From Lomentospora prolificans (taxonomy: Eukaryota; Ascomycota; Sordariomycetes; Microascales; Microascaceae): a DNA stretch of 64,000 nucleotides. The notes under the pieces were generated by a model that was given only the letters and a program-made list of their open reading frames with translations, did no database searches and had not been told where the DNA came from. Of this stretch, positions 46,992 to 59,241 are shown in pieces (within the stretch, counting starts at the first letter, position 1; every line of letters starts with the position of its first letter). The stretch spans positions 806,001-870,000 of the forward strand of contig JARFXM010000002.1 of the NCBI GenBank assembly GCA_029532625.1, written 5' to 3'. A program made the position numbers and the translations under genes.

Positions 46992-49568
46992 GTAAACCGT
47001 CGCCGTCGTGGAGTAGACATCAAGACTGCTAGGGGCGGCGATGAGGCCCCGAACACCCCTCGTGGTGTGATGGAGTGGCCTGGTGGAGTTGGTAAGACGC
47101 TTACCGTGGAGTCGGGAGCGCCTCTTGTATATTTGTACGAATTGGGGCAGTGAGGGAGAGGAGCAAAAGAAGAAGGAATATTATTTGATTTCCTGTTTTT
47201 CTTTTTCTCTTCTTTTTTTTTACGATTTCAACGTCGTTTTTGTGTTGGCTGCTTACGGAAGATCTATATCGGCCTGGATGATGATGGGATGAGAGTTCAA
47301 TGGGAACTTTTCGTTTTATTTTTGGTATTCTTACGCTCCTTTTTACCTGTACTAACTGGCAGATCCCGGCGAACCACAGACTGCGTAGTAGATGTATGAT
47401 ACAGATCACCACTAGAAAGCGGCGGGGAAAAGAATAAATAAATCAGACGCTTGCATAGGATCCCAGAGTATTGGGCCCTGATCAACAGAGATCATCACAA
47501 TGGTCCGCAGTGCCATGTCCCTGTAATCCCTGTAATCTCGTGCATTCTTCTTCTTCTTCTCGAAACGCATTCTCCAAGTCAGGCAAGGGCATTCCACGGG
47601 AGTCAATTGAGGTTTGGGATGGGGAGCCAAGGACGCGCCAACGCAGGCGCTGAACGGCCCGAGGAGTGAGCGTCATCCTCGGTCACCGCGGTCCGGAAAG
47701 ATGGCAACCAAGATCCCGTCAAGATCTTTGGCAAAGGGTCTCTCCTCCACAACCGCGCGCAAAGAGGAAGAATGGACAAAAAAAAAAGTTTAAAAAGTCG
47801 CCAAGAAAGCGAATAGATGGCTACGACCCTATCAATGGCTTCGGAGCTCAGAAACCCGAGACGAGAGGTGAGGGACGGATGGCGGGGCGAGAGGTTTTTG
47901 TCGTGGGCCAATGGGGTTTTTTTTTTTGGCTAAGCGCCGGCCACTTGCGGCGGCCCGGTTGTTTTCTTGCGGATGGACCAATGAGGGGTGCAGGGTGTTT
48001 TGATTCGACGTTTGTCCATCATCATGGGGTTGTTGGTTGGCGGTTAAGGTGGGGAGGAGTGGGGCGAGAGAGAGCGAGAGAGAGACAGGCGATTGGAGGG
48101 TTTATTTTGGGCGTTAATTTGGGGAGGTGAGATAAGCGCCGGGAAGACTTGGGGAAGGAGCGAGCGAGTGGGAGGGGGAGTAATATCGAAAAGGTTGGAA
48201 GGGGAGATTTGGATTTGGAAGTGGATTTGGCTTTGGAATTCTTGGGTGGAGTACTCGTTTGTATAATGTGGGGAGGGAATGTGAGAACACAGCGCATAAT
48301 AGTGAGGAGGGAACGAGGAAAATGCTTTCACGAAAGAAAGAGGATCGAGATTCCTGCTGGGTGCGATGGAATGGATAGGCACGCCATTTTGGCGTTGCGT
48401 CGGCATCTCTGTGGGCCGGCGGGGAGAGAAGCTCTCTACGTGTCAAGCCAGCGATGCTCTGGCACGAATGAATAAATAATCAAGGCTTGACAATTGGATC
48501 CGTCGTACAAATCTGACTCTACGAGCCTAAGCACCCAGAGCCACTGTCATCTTTTCAAAGCCTCACTTAGCTCCGCTCCTCATCACCAAGGCTCAAGCCT
48601 CACGTCTTAGTCTAGAATCCATCGCTCCTGAACCCTGAATATCTGGGGCTCCTTGCAAAGGAAAAGAAGAAAAAAAAAAGGAAAAGCAAGGAAGAGAACA
48701 GTAGGAGGTCGCCGGGAACCTGGATGCCGAGGAGATTCTTCATCGCCGCCAAGTGTAAGCCGGTTCTGAAAATACCGCGCCCCGGATCGGCAAATTCTAA
48801 CTTGATATGGTTTGGAACCGCTTTTCTGATGATGTTTTACCGCGCGCACAGGTGGTCTTGGCTTCCTTTGGCCAGCTTGGCGGCGTGGGTGAGAGTAGGT
48901 AGCATGGTGAAGTAGGTCCCAAAGGGGAATGAATGAATGAAGAATGACAACACCCGAGAGTTAAGAGCCCAAGCGAACCATTCATTAGCCGAAAGGAAAA
49001 AGGAAAGGAAAAAGAAAAACTTGTTTGCCTAGTCGGCGCTTGTGAGACCCTGTCAGAGGCCGCGGATTGCGAACGGTCGCCCAAGAGGCCGCAGACGGGA
49101 GATGGGCCCGGATGGGACCAATGGTTGCGGCGGATTGTGGGAGCCTAGACTCTTGGACTCTTGGACCGGGCGTTGAGGGGTTCTTGGCCGTTGATGATGA
49201 GAGGGAGCATGTGGTCTTGGTTGATGATGATGGTGTAGGCTGTCTTTGACTCGAGGCGTTTGGAGCATTGAAGGTGCTGGAGTAAATAGTGTGTATTCAC
49301 TACTCTACTACATGTACATGGACTGGGCAGTCCATAGATGGAGATGGAGTAGGTAGGTATCATCGATCCAGTCTAGTCCTGACTGCCTTCCTCCTCACAC
49401 CAAATGGAATGAAATATACATTGAGGAATTCACCGAATATATTGTAGGAATGAAAAGACATCCAAAAAAAGGACACAATTCCTCGCAATTCATTCCATCT
49501 TCCCGTGCATGTAACCTACATCCGCACATGTACCTCTTGACCTCGCAACCACCGCCGTCCCTTGTCCG

Positions 49569-49573
<5 letters not shown>

Positions 49574-49602
<29 letters not shown>
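49574..49602 (+). repeat. CA dinucleotide microsatellite
   Basis: About 14 CA units without interruption, followed by a short GCCA-type repeat at 49613-49628. Probably polymorphic. Confidence 0.9.
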
Positions 49603-49605
<3 letters not shown>

Positions 49606-50360
49606 GCCAGCTAGCCAGCCAGCCAGCCGTCAATCTATGTCTCGCCGGCATGCTGGCTGCAGCCCGGGACCACGAAGCCCGCACAAGAGGGTGCCTGTGC
49701 CTGGCCCCCCCTTTGCTGGCCAATCTACCCAAAAAAAGAAACACTCCCGATCCGGCCTAGTGTAGCTGGCCTCTCCATCCCCATCCGCCAAGCTAGCAGC
49801 ATCCAGCCAGCATACAGTTCCTCTTTGCCGCCCATCACACGCTAGTTCACGCTCCCCCACCACACCTCAAGTTGACATGACGCCAATCCAACCTCTCGTA
49901 GCCGCGCAGCTTTTCGACGTTCCTGCGTGTGCCACCACCACCACCATGGCCGATTTTAATCTATCGTCCATGCCCTTCTCACCAAATAATGTATAATAAT
50001 AAAAAGCGCCCCCAAGCGCCTCTCGCTCTATTCCGTCTCTCCCCTTCGTGCATCAATCATAGTCCATCCAGAGAATTCTTTTGTCTCTTCCACCATATAA
50101 CGGTTGAGACGTTTTCCTTTTCGTTTTTTTCCTTTTTTTTTCCTTTCCTTTTTCCTTGTCTGGTTTCCTTATTTCCTAGGTCTCTCTATTTCTTAGGTCC
50201 GGTTTCCTATTTTCCGTGTCTAGGGTTTCTATATCTACCGTTCATACAGGATTGAAGCAACATCTTGTTCCTGGGATATCATCTGCCTGGCTCTCCTCGC
50301 AACTTACACACGCGATTCCGAAATAACGACCCCAAACAACCAACGCTCCAAAGGAAAGGG

Positions 50361-50380
50361 AAAAAAAAAAAAAAAAAAAA
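50361..50380 (+). repeat. A20 tract in the 5' leader of the DUF3455 gene
   Basis: Twenty consecutive A ending 12 bp before the start codon at 50393, so it almost certainly lies in the transcribed leader. Such leader poly-A can bind poly(A)-binding protein and alter translation, or act as a nucleosome-free promoter element. Confidence 0.85.
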
Positions 50381-50392
50381 TCAAATCCCACA

Positions 50393-51455
50393 ATGAAGTT
50401 CCTCAACCTCCTCCCGGCCGCCCTCCTCCCGGCCCTTTCCCTCGCCGCCCCAACCCACGCCTCTCTCGCTCTCGACGCCGTCAACGCCCCCGACGCCGTC
50501 AACCACCTCTCCGACTACTTCAATCTCCTTTCCCGCAAGGTCCAGAGGTTCAAAGCCCTGAATAACCCTCCCGCCTGCGTTGTCTCCCGCGCCGTCCTTC
50601 CCATTGGTAGGTGTTTTTCTTTTTGTCTTTCCTCCTTCTCGGTAAAAAAGAAAGAAAAAAAAAAAAGAGAAAAAAAAAAAGAGAGAGGAACAAAAGCTTC
50701 CCTCTCAAGCAGAAAGCAAACTCAAGAAGCCATTTCCACTAACAACCACCATCCAGTCCCCGACTCCCTCCCCGCCCCCGAAAAAGGCCTCTCGGTAAAA
50801 CACGTGGCCATCGGCCGCGGCACCCAAAACTACACCTGCTCCCCCTCCGCACCTTCCTCCGACCCGCCCAAGGCCGCCGGCGCCGTAGCCACCCTCTACG
50901 ACGTCTCCTGCCTCGCCTCCTCCCACGCCGACCTCCTCGACGCCCTCTCCCGTCTCTCCATCTCCTACGAGCCCGTCCCCAAGCCCCTCGCCGTCTTCGA
51001 CCAGTCCGCCGCCAGGCAAGCCGCCCGCCCCACCATCGGCCCCCAGCCCGTCGATGTCTCCGGTGTCCACTACTTCAACGATCTCGGCCAGCCCTTCTTC
51101 AACATCGACCTCGCCGGCGCCGGCCACGTCACCGTCAAGCTCAATAACTCCATCCCCGCCCCCTACGACGCTGCCGTCGGCCTCGCCGGCGAAAAGGCCG
51201 TGGGCTGGCTCAAGCTCATCGTCAGGGAGGAGGAGGGCAGCGCTACCAAGGGCCTCAAGGAGGTGTACAGGGTCAACACCGTTGGCGGCAGCCCGGCTTC
51301 TACTTGCGAGGGTATGCCTGAGACGTTTGAGGTCGAATATGTTGCGCAGTAGGTTTTTTTCTTCCTTGTCCCTCTCTCACTTACACCATTGTGAGAACTT
51401 GACGCTAACTTGGCATAGATACTGGTTCATGGGCTCTGACGAGGGTGACGAGTAA
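50393..51455 (+). CDS. secreted DUF3455-family protein
   Basis: Three exons, 50393-50606, 50757-51348 and 51419-51455, 280 residues. Intron 1 (GTAGGT...CCAG) is purine-rich with long A runs. Intron 2 (GTAGGT...CATAG, branch GCTAACT) removes an apparent stop and adds the ending QYWFMGSDEGDE, matching the family's typical EYWF end. Residues 1-19 (MKFLNLLPAALLPALSLAA) are a clear signal peptide. Conserved family stretches are AIGRGTQNYTC, VATLYDVSC, VGWLKLIV and VYRVNTVGGSPASTC. DUF3455 proteins are secreted or cell-surface proteins of fungi with no established activity; some databases carry unsupported labels such as malate dehydrogenase, which I do not adopt. The exons are strongly C/G-ending in codon use, suggesting high expression. 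AATAAA lies 12 bp after the stop. The next gene is convergent. Confidence 0.85.
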
Positions 51456-52149
51456 AAATCAAACCAAATAAAGAAAAAAAATATCCGTTATGTTTTTTTA
51501 TATCTTTCGCGTTCTTATAATCGGCGTTCCGGACAATTCCAAGGCTGGACTGGACTGAACCCCTTGTTGTTTCCACATCTCTTATTCCCCGCCTAAATTT
51601 GCAAATCTTGTACGTTGGCGGAGTTCAGATAGGCGTAATAAACTTAATGCTAGGGCCTTCATGTGTAAATCGATCTTGTCTGAAAGATATAAATGCGCGC
51701 GTGTGTATCAACTCTAAAACCGGGCAGAAAGTACAAAACACCAAACCGAACCTTCTATCGACGAATAGGGAATTAAAAAAAACATCAAAGAAGAAAGCCA
51801 TCATGAGTTTCAGCGCCCCTTTCATAGAAATATATCCGTTGAATCGCTGATGTAGGCACACCAAGGCACCATCCTTCCTCCCTACCGCCAACAATGCGCC
51901 CAAGTCCCCCCGTCTAAGAAAAGTAAAGGGAAAAAGAAAGAAAAGAAAGAAAAGAAACAAAATTACCGACTATAAACGAGATCGTAAAAACAATGAAAGA
52001 CGGAGAATGAGAAACCTCGCAAGAGAAAGCCAAGGTGGATGGGTATCTGGATCCGTTTGCATCTCCCAAACTCCGCAAAAATAAAAGGACAAAGGGAAGA
52101 CAAGAGAAAAAAGCGACATGTATCATCAATCACAAAGCCATTCGGGAAC
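51456..52149. other. convergent intergenic region
   Basis: AATAAA occurs at 51467-51472, a likely polyadenylation element for the DUF3455 gene. An interrupted purine tract (AAAGAAAGAAAAGAAAGAAA type) spans about 51919-51960. No gene is supported; the ORFs here are AT-rich and lack domains, though 51625-51960 on the minus strand could be reached by an alternative splice from the next gene (see findings). Confidence 0.5.
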
Positions 52150-55100
52150 TTACGCCCTGACGACCTCCTCGTGCAACAACGCCAGCAGCCAGCTCGCCTG
52201 TGCAACACCCCCGAGTTGGAAACACCACTTTTTGACGCTGCCGCCAGGGTTGTTTGTATTTGGGATGTAGCCCATGCGACCAAACTCGTCCCTCATCTCC
52301 TCCCACACCGAGCAAATGATGCCCCTCGAGCCCATTGTCGTGAAGCATCCACTACCCAACACTGCATCTAGTACCACACGGGGCATCTCCGACCCGTCCT
52401 TCTTCTTGGGTATTGTTGTCACCGTTATGCGCTTCTCCAGGCCATGGTTCGCCCTCAGTTCTTGTCGCCAGCCCTCGGGCGGCCGTCGCACCTGGAGCCG
52501 GCAGTTACCGCAATCTTCCCACTTGCTGGCGCTGACGAGTAGATGGAGGCGGATCGGTACGTTGTCGCTGCTAATGGGTTCGCCTCTACCGGTTCCGTCG
52601 ATACTGACTGACGGCGAACGTGGGCCACTGCCTCCCGCCGACGACGAGCCCGACGTATAGAAGCTCATCGCGCCGCCATTCTGTTTCTCAATGGACGACC
52701 GGCCAATGTTGAAGGAGAGGTTAGCTCCGCCCGTCAACCTTTTGAGGAAGCTCGACGCCGACATTGACGAGGACGCGGCGGTGCTAGCTTCCTCGACCGA
52801 TCTCGTTGGCGCTCGTGCGGACGCCCTGTAGCTGTTCTTCCGGCCGAACCAGCTCCTCTTACGCAGCCCGCCGCCGTCCTCGTCACTCTCGACGGGGCGC
52901 CGCTCGCCAAAACTCTTGAATCGCATCTCGTTCTCGAGCTGTATATACTTTTCGTTCTTGAGGCGAGCGTTGTGCACCGCCGCGTACAAGTTAACACACT
53001 CTTCCTGGGTGGCGTTTCGGAACCGGAAAGTGCCGCCGCCAATGGAAGTGATCTTGCTGTGGCCGAGAACGGCCGTTCGTACTTCTAGATCTAATGCGTT
53101 GCTCTTGCGGACGAGCACAACAGGCGTCAAATCCAGGGCGACCAGCGGCTTGTCCGCCTCGGGATTTCTGCTGGGCTTCATCGAGAACGCTTCCATCATG
53201 CCAGGCGAAACGACGATGGAGCACATGTGGCTGGAAAGGTCCTTCCAAAGGCCGCGCTTGTCATGCCAGTGCGAAACAGAGCATACGAAGCGGCACGTAT
53301 CGCTGAGCTCCACGGGTTGCTGATGCTGCTGCTGCCTGTAGTGGAGGCCCTGGTGGAGCCCGGCCTGAGACGCCGAGTTGGAGGGCGTCAAACTCGCGTC
53401 GGATATCACCGATCCGGTAATCTCTGAACGGTCATGCTTGATGCTGACGCCGACCTCAGTATCGGGGATGTCAACGCTGTCAATCTCATCACCCGAAGAG
53501 TCGCTTACGGACGCGGTCTCCGATTCCTCGTCCGACTCGCTAGTCAGGTCCCCGGATTCTTCCGAGGATACATCTGAAGGGAGGTATTCGTGCTTCAGGG
53601 GCGAGGAAGTCTTGCGCTTCATCCGTCCGTTCGAAGGCGGCTGGAGGGTCGAAGACTTCGATTGAGGTGCAGCAAAGGTGCGGTGAATGGGTGGAGGGGG
53701 TGCACCGTCTGCGCGGTAGGGCTTCGCGTTGGGCTTGGTCAGATCGTCGTGTTCATTATGGGGGATGAGCGGCTCGTCGTGAGCCGGGGACTCAGGTGCA
53801 GTAACTTCGAGCTGATACGCCGGCGGAGTGGGTCGGGCGTGATATCGGCTCGGTAGAGCAGTCTTTGTGGGGGTTGTAGGAGTAGTAGGTGTAGAGGGCT
53901 CCGAGAGCGGCCTGTTGGGAGAGTCTCCACGATCACGATCCTCAAGTGACCTTTGGGCGCCGAGGGGAACGTCTGGCGCACTCTGCCGCGGCGAGCCATT
54001 GTCCTCTGAAGGCGCTGGAGGCTCTAGCTCAAGCGGTGGCAATGGCAAAGTGCCCAATATATCAACCCAATCGTCAATTTGCCCCTCATCATCGGTGGTA
54101 AGGCGCATGAGCTCCCTCCACATCTTGCCGTTGTGGGTACCTCGGATCATCACAATGAGCTCACGACCGCTCTCCAACTTGCGTGCAGAGAGCGACCCCA
54201 TGGGCATTGGCGGGAACAAGAGCCACGTCCGCTGGCCCTCGCCAGTTTGGCGGATGAGCACCTCCCCGGGGTGGCTCGGGATGTTAGGGTTGTCTCGATG
54301 TACCAGCTCGACTTGGCAATTCATGCGCTGGCCGTTCGAGTGGTAAAGAGAAAGGTTAAAGACGTCCTTGGCGCTGACCTGAAGGGTAGGGTCAATCTTT
54401 ATGTAGCCCATGGCGGCAAGAGTGCGCAGGTCTCGCGTCCTAGTGGTGTCAGTATTCGCCGCATCTTCATCCGTAACACGCGCCCGCTCCTCTTTGTGCC
54501 TCTTGCGGGCCTTGTCATGGAGCGATTCGAAGCACCCTACTAGTAAAGCCGTCTGGTCGGAACCGATCATATCATGAATTCCCTTGAGAGTAGTTAGGAG
54601 AGTTGAACATCGAGCGGGATATTCGGAATGCTTCTCACCTTGACAAAGTTTGTCATCATCTTCATTCTGTAGATAGGCCTCCTCAGGAGGTGAGCAACGT
54701 CAACTCGCTCACCATCCTCATTCACGATATCGCCATCATCGTTCCTAGGCAAAGCGTTGAGGAGCGAATCTTGGTCATCGGGGATATCGGAAACCGGCGC
54801 AAGATTTACAATGAGATTTTCGAAGCCGAGCCGCCACGCATCGAGGTAACCATCGTAGATGATTGCTACACCCTCGAGCCAAGGAATGAGCCGGTCCACG
54901 TCGTAAAGCGGAGCCCTACGGTGGGCATTCCTTAGCTTTTCTAAGGAAATACCCATGCCGACGACTGCCTTTGACATAGCGTCGACCTTACGACCTGGTG
55001 TGGTGGGGCCAAAAAGAGCTCCCAGATCAGTTGACTCGCTAATCACCGAATTCAGAAGCACTGGGATCACGCCGTCAACAAGCGTCTTGAGTTCCCGGTT

Positions 55101-57872
55101 GTAGAGATTCTCGTCGTCGGCGAACTCTCCAAGTAAATCGTTCGTGGTGACGGTGCTATGCTTGCTGCGGGTCCGTCGGATACTGGGCCGAGACCTCGAA
55201 TTTTTGACACCGGAAGGTACACTTTTGTCATCGGGGGCTGAGAGAACAGAGACAAGATCCGAATGCTTCGTAAGCCTTCGCTTCAAACCGGGTCTCTGGC
55301 TCGACCGCCTCGATAACTCGGACTCTTTAGTGACGGTCGTCTGCGTTATCGTGGTCTGAGACACCGTCGACATAGTTTCATTACCATGAGAAGAGGATGA
55401 TTCTTCGGAAACGATTGTCGAGAGCTCGTGGAAGCCCTTCGTGGGTGGCCTTCTCCGCGGCTCAGGCAATGAGGAAGTCGTTCGGTCATCCTCAAAATCT
55501 CTGCTGTCGAAAGAGTCAGGAGACTGCGACCGCCTTCCAGACCCGGATCCTGTGGAACGTCGTCGACACTGGCACTGGGGATCTACGCATTCCTCTTCAA
55601 AGGACACTTCGGAATCTAGAGCCCTATATGTCCTCTCCTCTCGGCTTTCGTAGCTTGTCTGTGTAAATATTTGATTGGTCGATTGGCCCTTGAACGCCTC
55701 TTTAAGTGCCTCCCTAAAAGGCTTCTTGAGGTTGGCCTTTAGCGGAGAAGAAACACCTCTCGTGGCTCCCTTTCGTTTCAGACCACTCGAAGTTGGTGTT
55801 TTCGCGGCTATTATTGCTGGGGTCTCTACAGACTTTCTCTTCTCAGAAGCTTTGGGAGTGACGTTCTCCTCATCCTCCTCAGGAGGAGGTTCTGGCTTGG
55901 GAGACGCCTTTTTAGGTGTCGCTTCCTCAGGAGCAGTGACTCTCGCCTGGTTCTCAGCTGCCCATTTCTTTTCGACAGACTTTCTCCTCTGAATGGGGTT
56001 AGGGACCTCTGCATTTCCAGGTACATCGACAAACGGATCGACGGTGTTCGTGAGCCAGGTCTCGATGCTAGGGGGCTTGTTGACGCCAACGGGCCTTGGC
56101 GGCTCGGGGTGCATCATCTTCTTTCCCTCGCTGACTACCCTCTTAAAAACCTTGGGAACAGCGCTCAGGCTGGGATTCCTCTGCGGCTTCTGCCTCTTGC
56201 TGCTGTTTCGGGCGTCCGCCCCGAGCGGAAGATCAAGCTCGCTAAAAGCAGACTTACCGACTGGAATATCTGCCATCGTGGGGGCACTTGACTCGATGAC
56301 GGACGGCTGCTCTCCTAGCTCTCCGGAGCCGCTGGAGGAAGCGCCAGGTGACCTGCCACCCGCCATCTCCGGAAGATCGCTCTGGGTAGACTCGCCTGCG
56401 TCGGTCGCTTTCGTCTTGTTCGTCGTATCAGTAGTCTTGGATGTTTGTGTGGTTTGCGTAATCTCCGTTTGCGCCGGCGTTCGCTTTTTCTGGCCCAACT
56501 TGGGCTTGGACTTCGATACCTTGCGTCGAGATGGCGTATCAGGCTCATCAACTATCTCTGCAGTTACTTTGCCGGTCTCTGTTGCCCTATCCTCATCAAG
56601 AAGATCGTACGGCGACTTATCGCGGAGCGATAGGGACGGTGCTATACTAGGTACTATGCTCGGTGCACTTTTGGATGTACTCCTGGAGGTTTTTCGGTTG
56701 CTCTTCTTGGGCTCGGCGTCTGCATCGGCCAACTCTGGTACGGCACGTACCCGAATCCCGTCGTCTAGTGGCTCTGTCCTCGTGGAGGGCACAGAAAAAT
56801 TAGATTCCTTCTCCACCGTGTTGCGTTTCCTCTCCTTTTCGCTCTCTCTTATCGGAGTCACCCTAATGCCATCATCGTCGAAGGAGTATCCTGATTTGGC
56901 AGGGGTGCGAGATCGGCGTGGAGTGGACGGGGTCTTCTCTGAGCGGGCAGAGAGCTCAGAATCAAGTAGCGAATCGGCTGAGCGAGAGTAATCGGCAGAC
57001 TTGCTTGGTCGGTGCCTACTTCCTCCAAGCCCATCGGCAGGTGGCACGGGTTCCACCTTCTTCGCCCACTCCCTGACCTTTTGTGAGGCTGGAGGATTCT
57101 GAGCAGTCCGCAGTAAGAAGTCCTTTGGAATTGGCATAGGGCTCCCTTCCGGTGACTTCTTGCGCGCCCGAGGTGGGCTATTCTTCTTCTTTATTTCCTT
57201 CTTGTTATTCATCCAGTGGTCGTCGCTCACCACCCTCTTCTTGGGAGGCGTTTTTCTACGCAGGGTGGCTGTTGATGCGTTCTCAGGCTTCGTCTCTCCT
57301 GAGTTCGACGACTTCGAAGATTCAGCAGCCTGCTCTACAACCACCTTTGGCGTACTACGCTTCTTCTTCCTCATCTTGATACGCACACGATCTTCCTCGG
57401 TAACGCTCTTCTCTTCGTCTTGGAATGCAATCTCGGTCGGCTCGCTCGGCGTTGCCATGGGATCTCCAGCCATCATCGCGGCGGCATTTGCCTTTTGCCA
57501 CGTTTTGACTCGGTCGCGCACGCCTCCCGGCTGCTGGAGCTTCTGGACCGAACTCTGCCGCATCTCTTGCCTTATCTCTGCCTTCACGGCATCCATACTC
57601 ATTCTCCGCTGCCTCTGGGCAGCTATTCTGGCAGGTGAAGGTCGTCCCCTTAGAAAATCAACAAGTAGAGTGGGCGGTGGTCCACTACCCTTCGTGGAGG
57701 CGCGCTGGCGGTCGGCGGCGGCGGGTGCGCTCTTGGGGGTGGCGACAGCAGCTGCTGCGTCGGGCGCTCCTTTTTGGTTCGGAGTGGTGGCATCTTGAGC
57801 GTCTTCGTGGGCGGGAAAAGCCGACTTTCGGGAGGGCGTCGACAGCTCGTCGGACTCGGTTTGGATCGACAT
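52150..57872 (-). CDS. large disordered protein with DH (RhoGEF)-like and PH-like regions
   Basis: Two coding exons on the minus strand, 57872-54639 and 54582-52150, about 1888 residues. The intron (GTGAGA...CAAG, branch CTAAC) joins NFVK to GIHDMIGSDQTALLVGCF. Residues 1-900 are Ser/Pro/Lys/Glu-rich and disordered. From about 912 a helical region begins DLLGEFADDENLYNRELKTL, then VDGVIPVLLNSV. It later has LLRRPIYRMKMMTNFVKGI, which resembles conserved block 3 of Dbl-homology domains. A beta-rich segment (about 1135-1260, VHRDNPNIPSHPGEVLIRQT to DEGQIDDWVDILG) could be the partner PH domain. A long acidic linker and a second folded part (SDTCRFVCSVSHW to the C-terminus) follow. A role in Rho/Cdc42 polarity or septation is an inference; Bud3-like GEFs are a possible relative. 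The ATG at 57872 is preferred over 57899, because GACTAAC...GGTTCAG before it looks like the end of a leader intron. Confidence 0.72.
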
Positions 57873-59241
57873 TTTCTGAACCCGGCGACGGTTAGTCATA
57901 TGGTGCGTTCATGGTGCAACCAGGCACAGGAGAAAACCTCGTGGTTTTCGAAGTTAGTGCCAGGGGCTGGCAGCTTAGTCGAGTGTTGTTTTTTAAGGAT
58001 ATCAAAGTTTGTTGGTGCAAATGACTGGTTGCCATGTGGGAAGTTATAGGGCGGAAGAACGACTGGAGTGTGTTGTTTTTGTGGGCACTGGGTGGAAAAT
58101 GATTGGGGAAGAAGAGACAAACCTGTTATGATAATAGCATACTGACTGCAATCAGGAAGTTGCGATCAGGTTAGTAGAAGGCCAGGTCCAGAGCCTTGAG
58201 AGAATGCGGAAAGAGCGGATAGCAGCAGGTCAAAGTCGAGTTTGGCGACCAGGGATGATCATAAGTCAGAAAAGGTAAAATGGTAGCTCTCCTCAGGTTT
58301 GCATAGGGATCAACAGGAGAATGCTAAGAATAAGACAATACAACTCTCGGCGCTAAACACAAAATCTACTACAATGTACGCATCGCAAAATAAAATAACA
58401 ATAAGATGAAGGCTGGACCTGGGAACCGGAGTGTCGTAAGAAAAAGAAGCAAAGAAGGCGTTGGTAGGCGAAGAAGGAATGCGCCGGGAACCCAGTATTA
58501 GTTTGAGTTTTGGTGCTACGAAGTATATCGGCCAGAAACAACCAAATAAGAACCAAGCTTGCATCAGGAACTGCTCAAGCTCCGGCCTTCATGACCAAGT
58601 CCAACACCATCTTTCTTCGGAGCCATGTAAACAACACAAGCCAAAAGCGGCCAATCAGGGGCCCCACATGAGGTCATGGTACCGAGCCCAGGGATTTTGG
58701 ATGGCACGAAGTGGTACGTACTCGCTGCGGTACTTTGGTACTTGTAACACACACCAGCTGGAAAGTGGGGCACGGGAATGGTGGAAGTCAATGCATCGTG
58801 TGGCTTCAGAGGTACTTTCTGCAGCTGACGATGCGACTTTCCACTTTTCTGCATATCCGCATATTCAATTGTCCTTCTTCCAGTAGTTAGCAGCTGTTAA
58901 CCCACGTCTTCTAAAATTATTCCTGGCTGGCGGGGCAACGGCCGAATCTGGACAGGTATCGAAGTATTTCGTGCCCCACCATTGACGGAAAATGCCCCGC
59001 ACCATCTTGAGCCGCTCGACTCTGAGGCACGAATATGCGAATCTGGTGTGTGCGGGCGTGCAGAGTTATATGTGCGCCGAATATATTTCTGGTCTACTCT
59101 TTGCGGAATTGAGTCACATTGACACCGTTGCCTCTGCGTGCCTCGACCACCACATTTACAACGAAACTTCATTCACTCCCAAACCATCCTCTTTCAGTGC
59201 GATTCACTAGGGAACGTCACGAGTGACAAAACTTGCACACG
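57873..59241. promoter_or_regulatory. divergent promoter between the DH-like gene and TrpRS
   Basis: About 1.37 kb without a credible gene. On the minus side, GACTAAC (about 57889-57895) and GGGTTCAG (57876 onward) look like a leader-intron end for the DH-like gene. On the plus side a TGAGTCA element lies at 59110-59116, 126 bp before the TrpRS start. The middle holds no recognisable coding motif. Confidence 0.55.
59110..59116 (+). promoter_or_regulatory. TGAGTCA cross-pathway-control (Gcn4/CPC1) site
   Basis: A perfect copy of the TGASTCA element recognised by Gcn4, CPC1 and CpcA. It lies 126 bp upstream of the tryptophanyl-tRNA synthetase start codon. Aminoacyl-tRNA synthetase genes are known targets of this amino-acid starvation response in ascomycetes. 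Confidence 0.65.

Larger units (their letters stand above)
46992..50392. other. gene-free intergenic region of 3.4 kb
   Basis: No gene supported. It contains T-rich sequence near 47200-47222 (likely 3' end of the Coy1-like transcript), a purine-rich stretch at about 48040-48180, the CA microsatellite at 49574-49602 followed by AGCCAGCCAGCC, and a pyrimidine-rich block at about 50100-50170 with repeated TTTCCTTTT. The last part is the promoter of the DUF3455 gene. ORFs such as 47666-48130 have no domain. Confidence 0.5.

Noticed and set aside
53867..54543. Plus-strand ORFs opposite the DH-like gene
   Set aside because: Antisense shadows of a long real exon; no family features.
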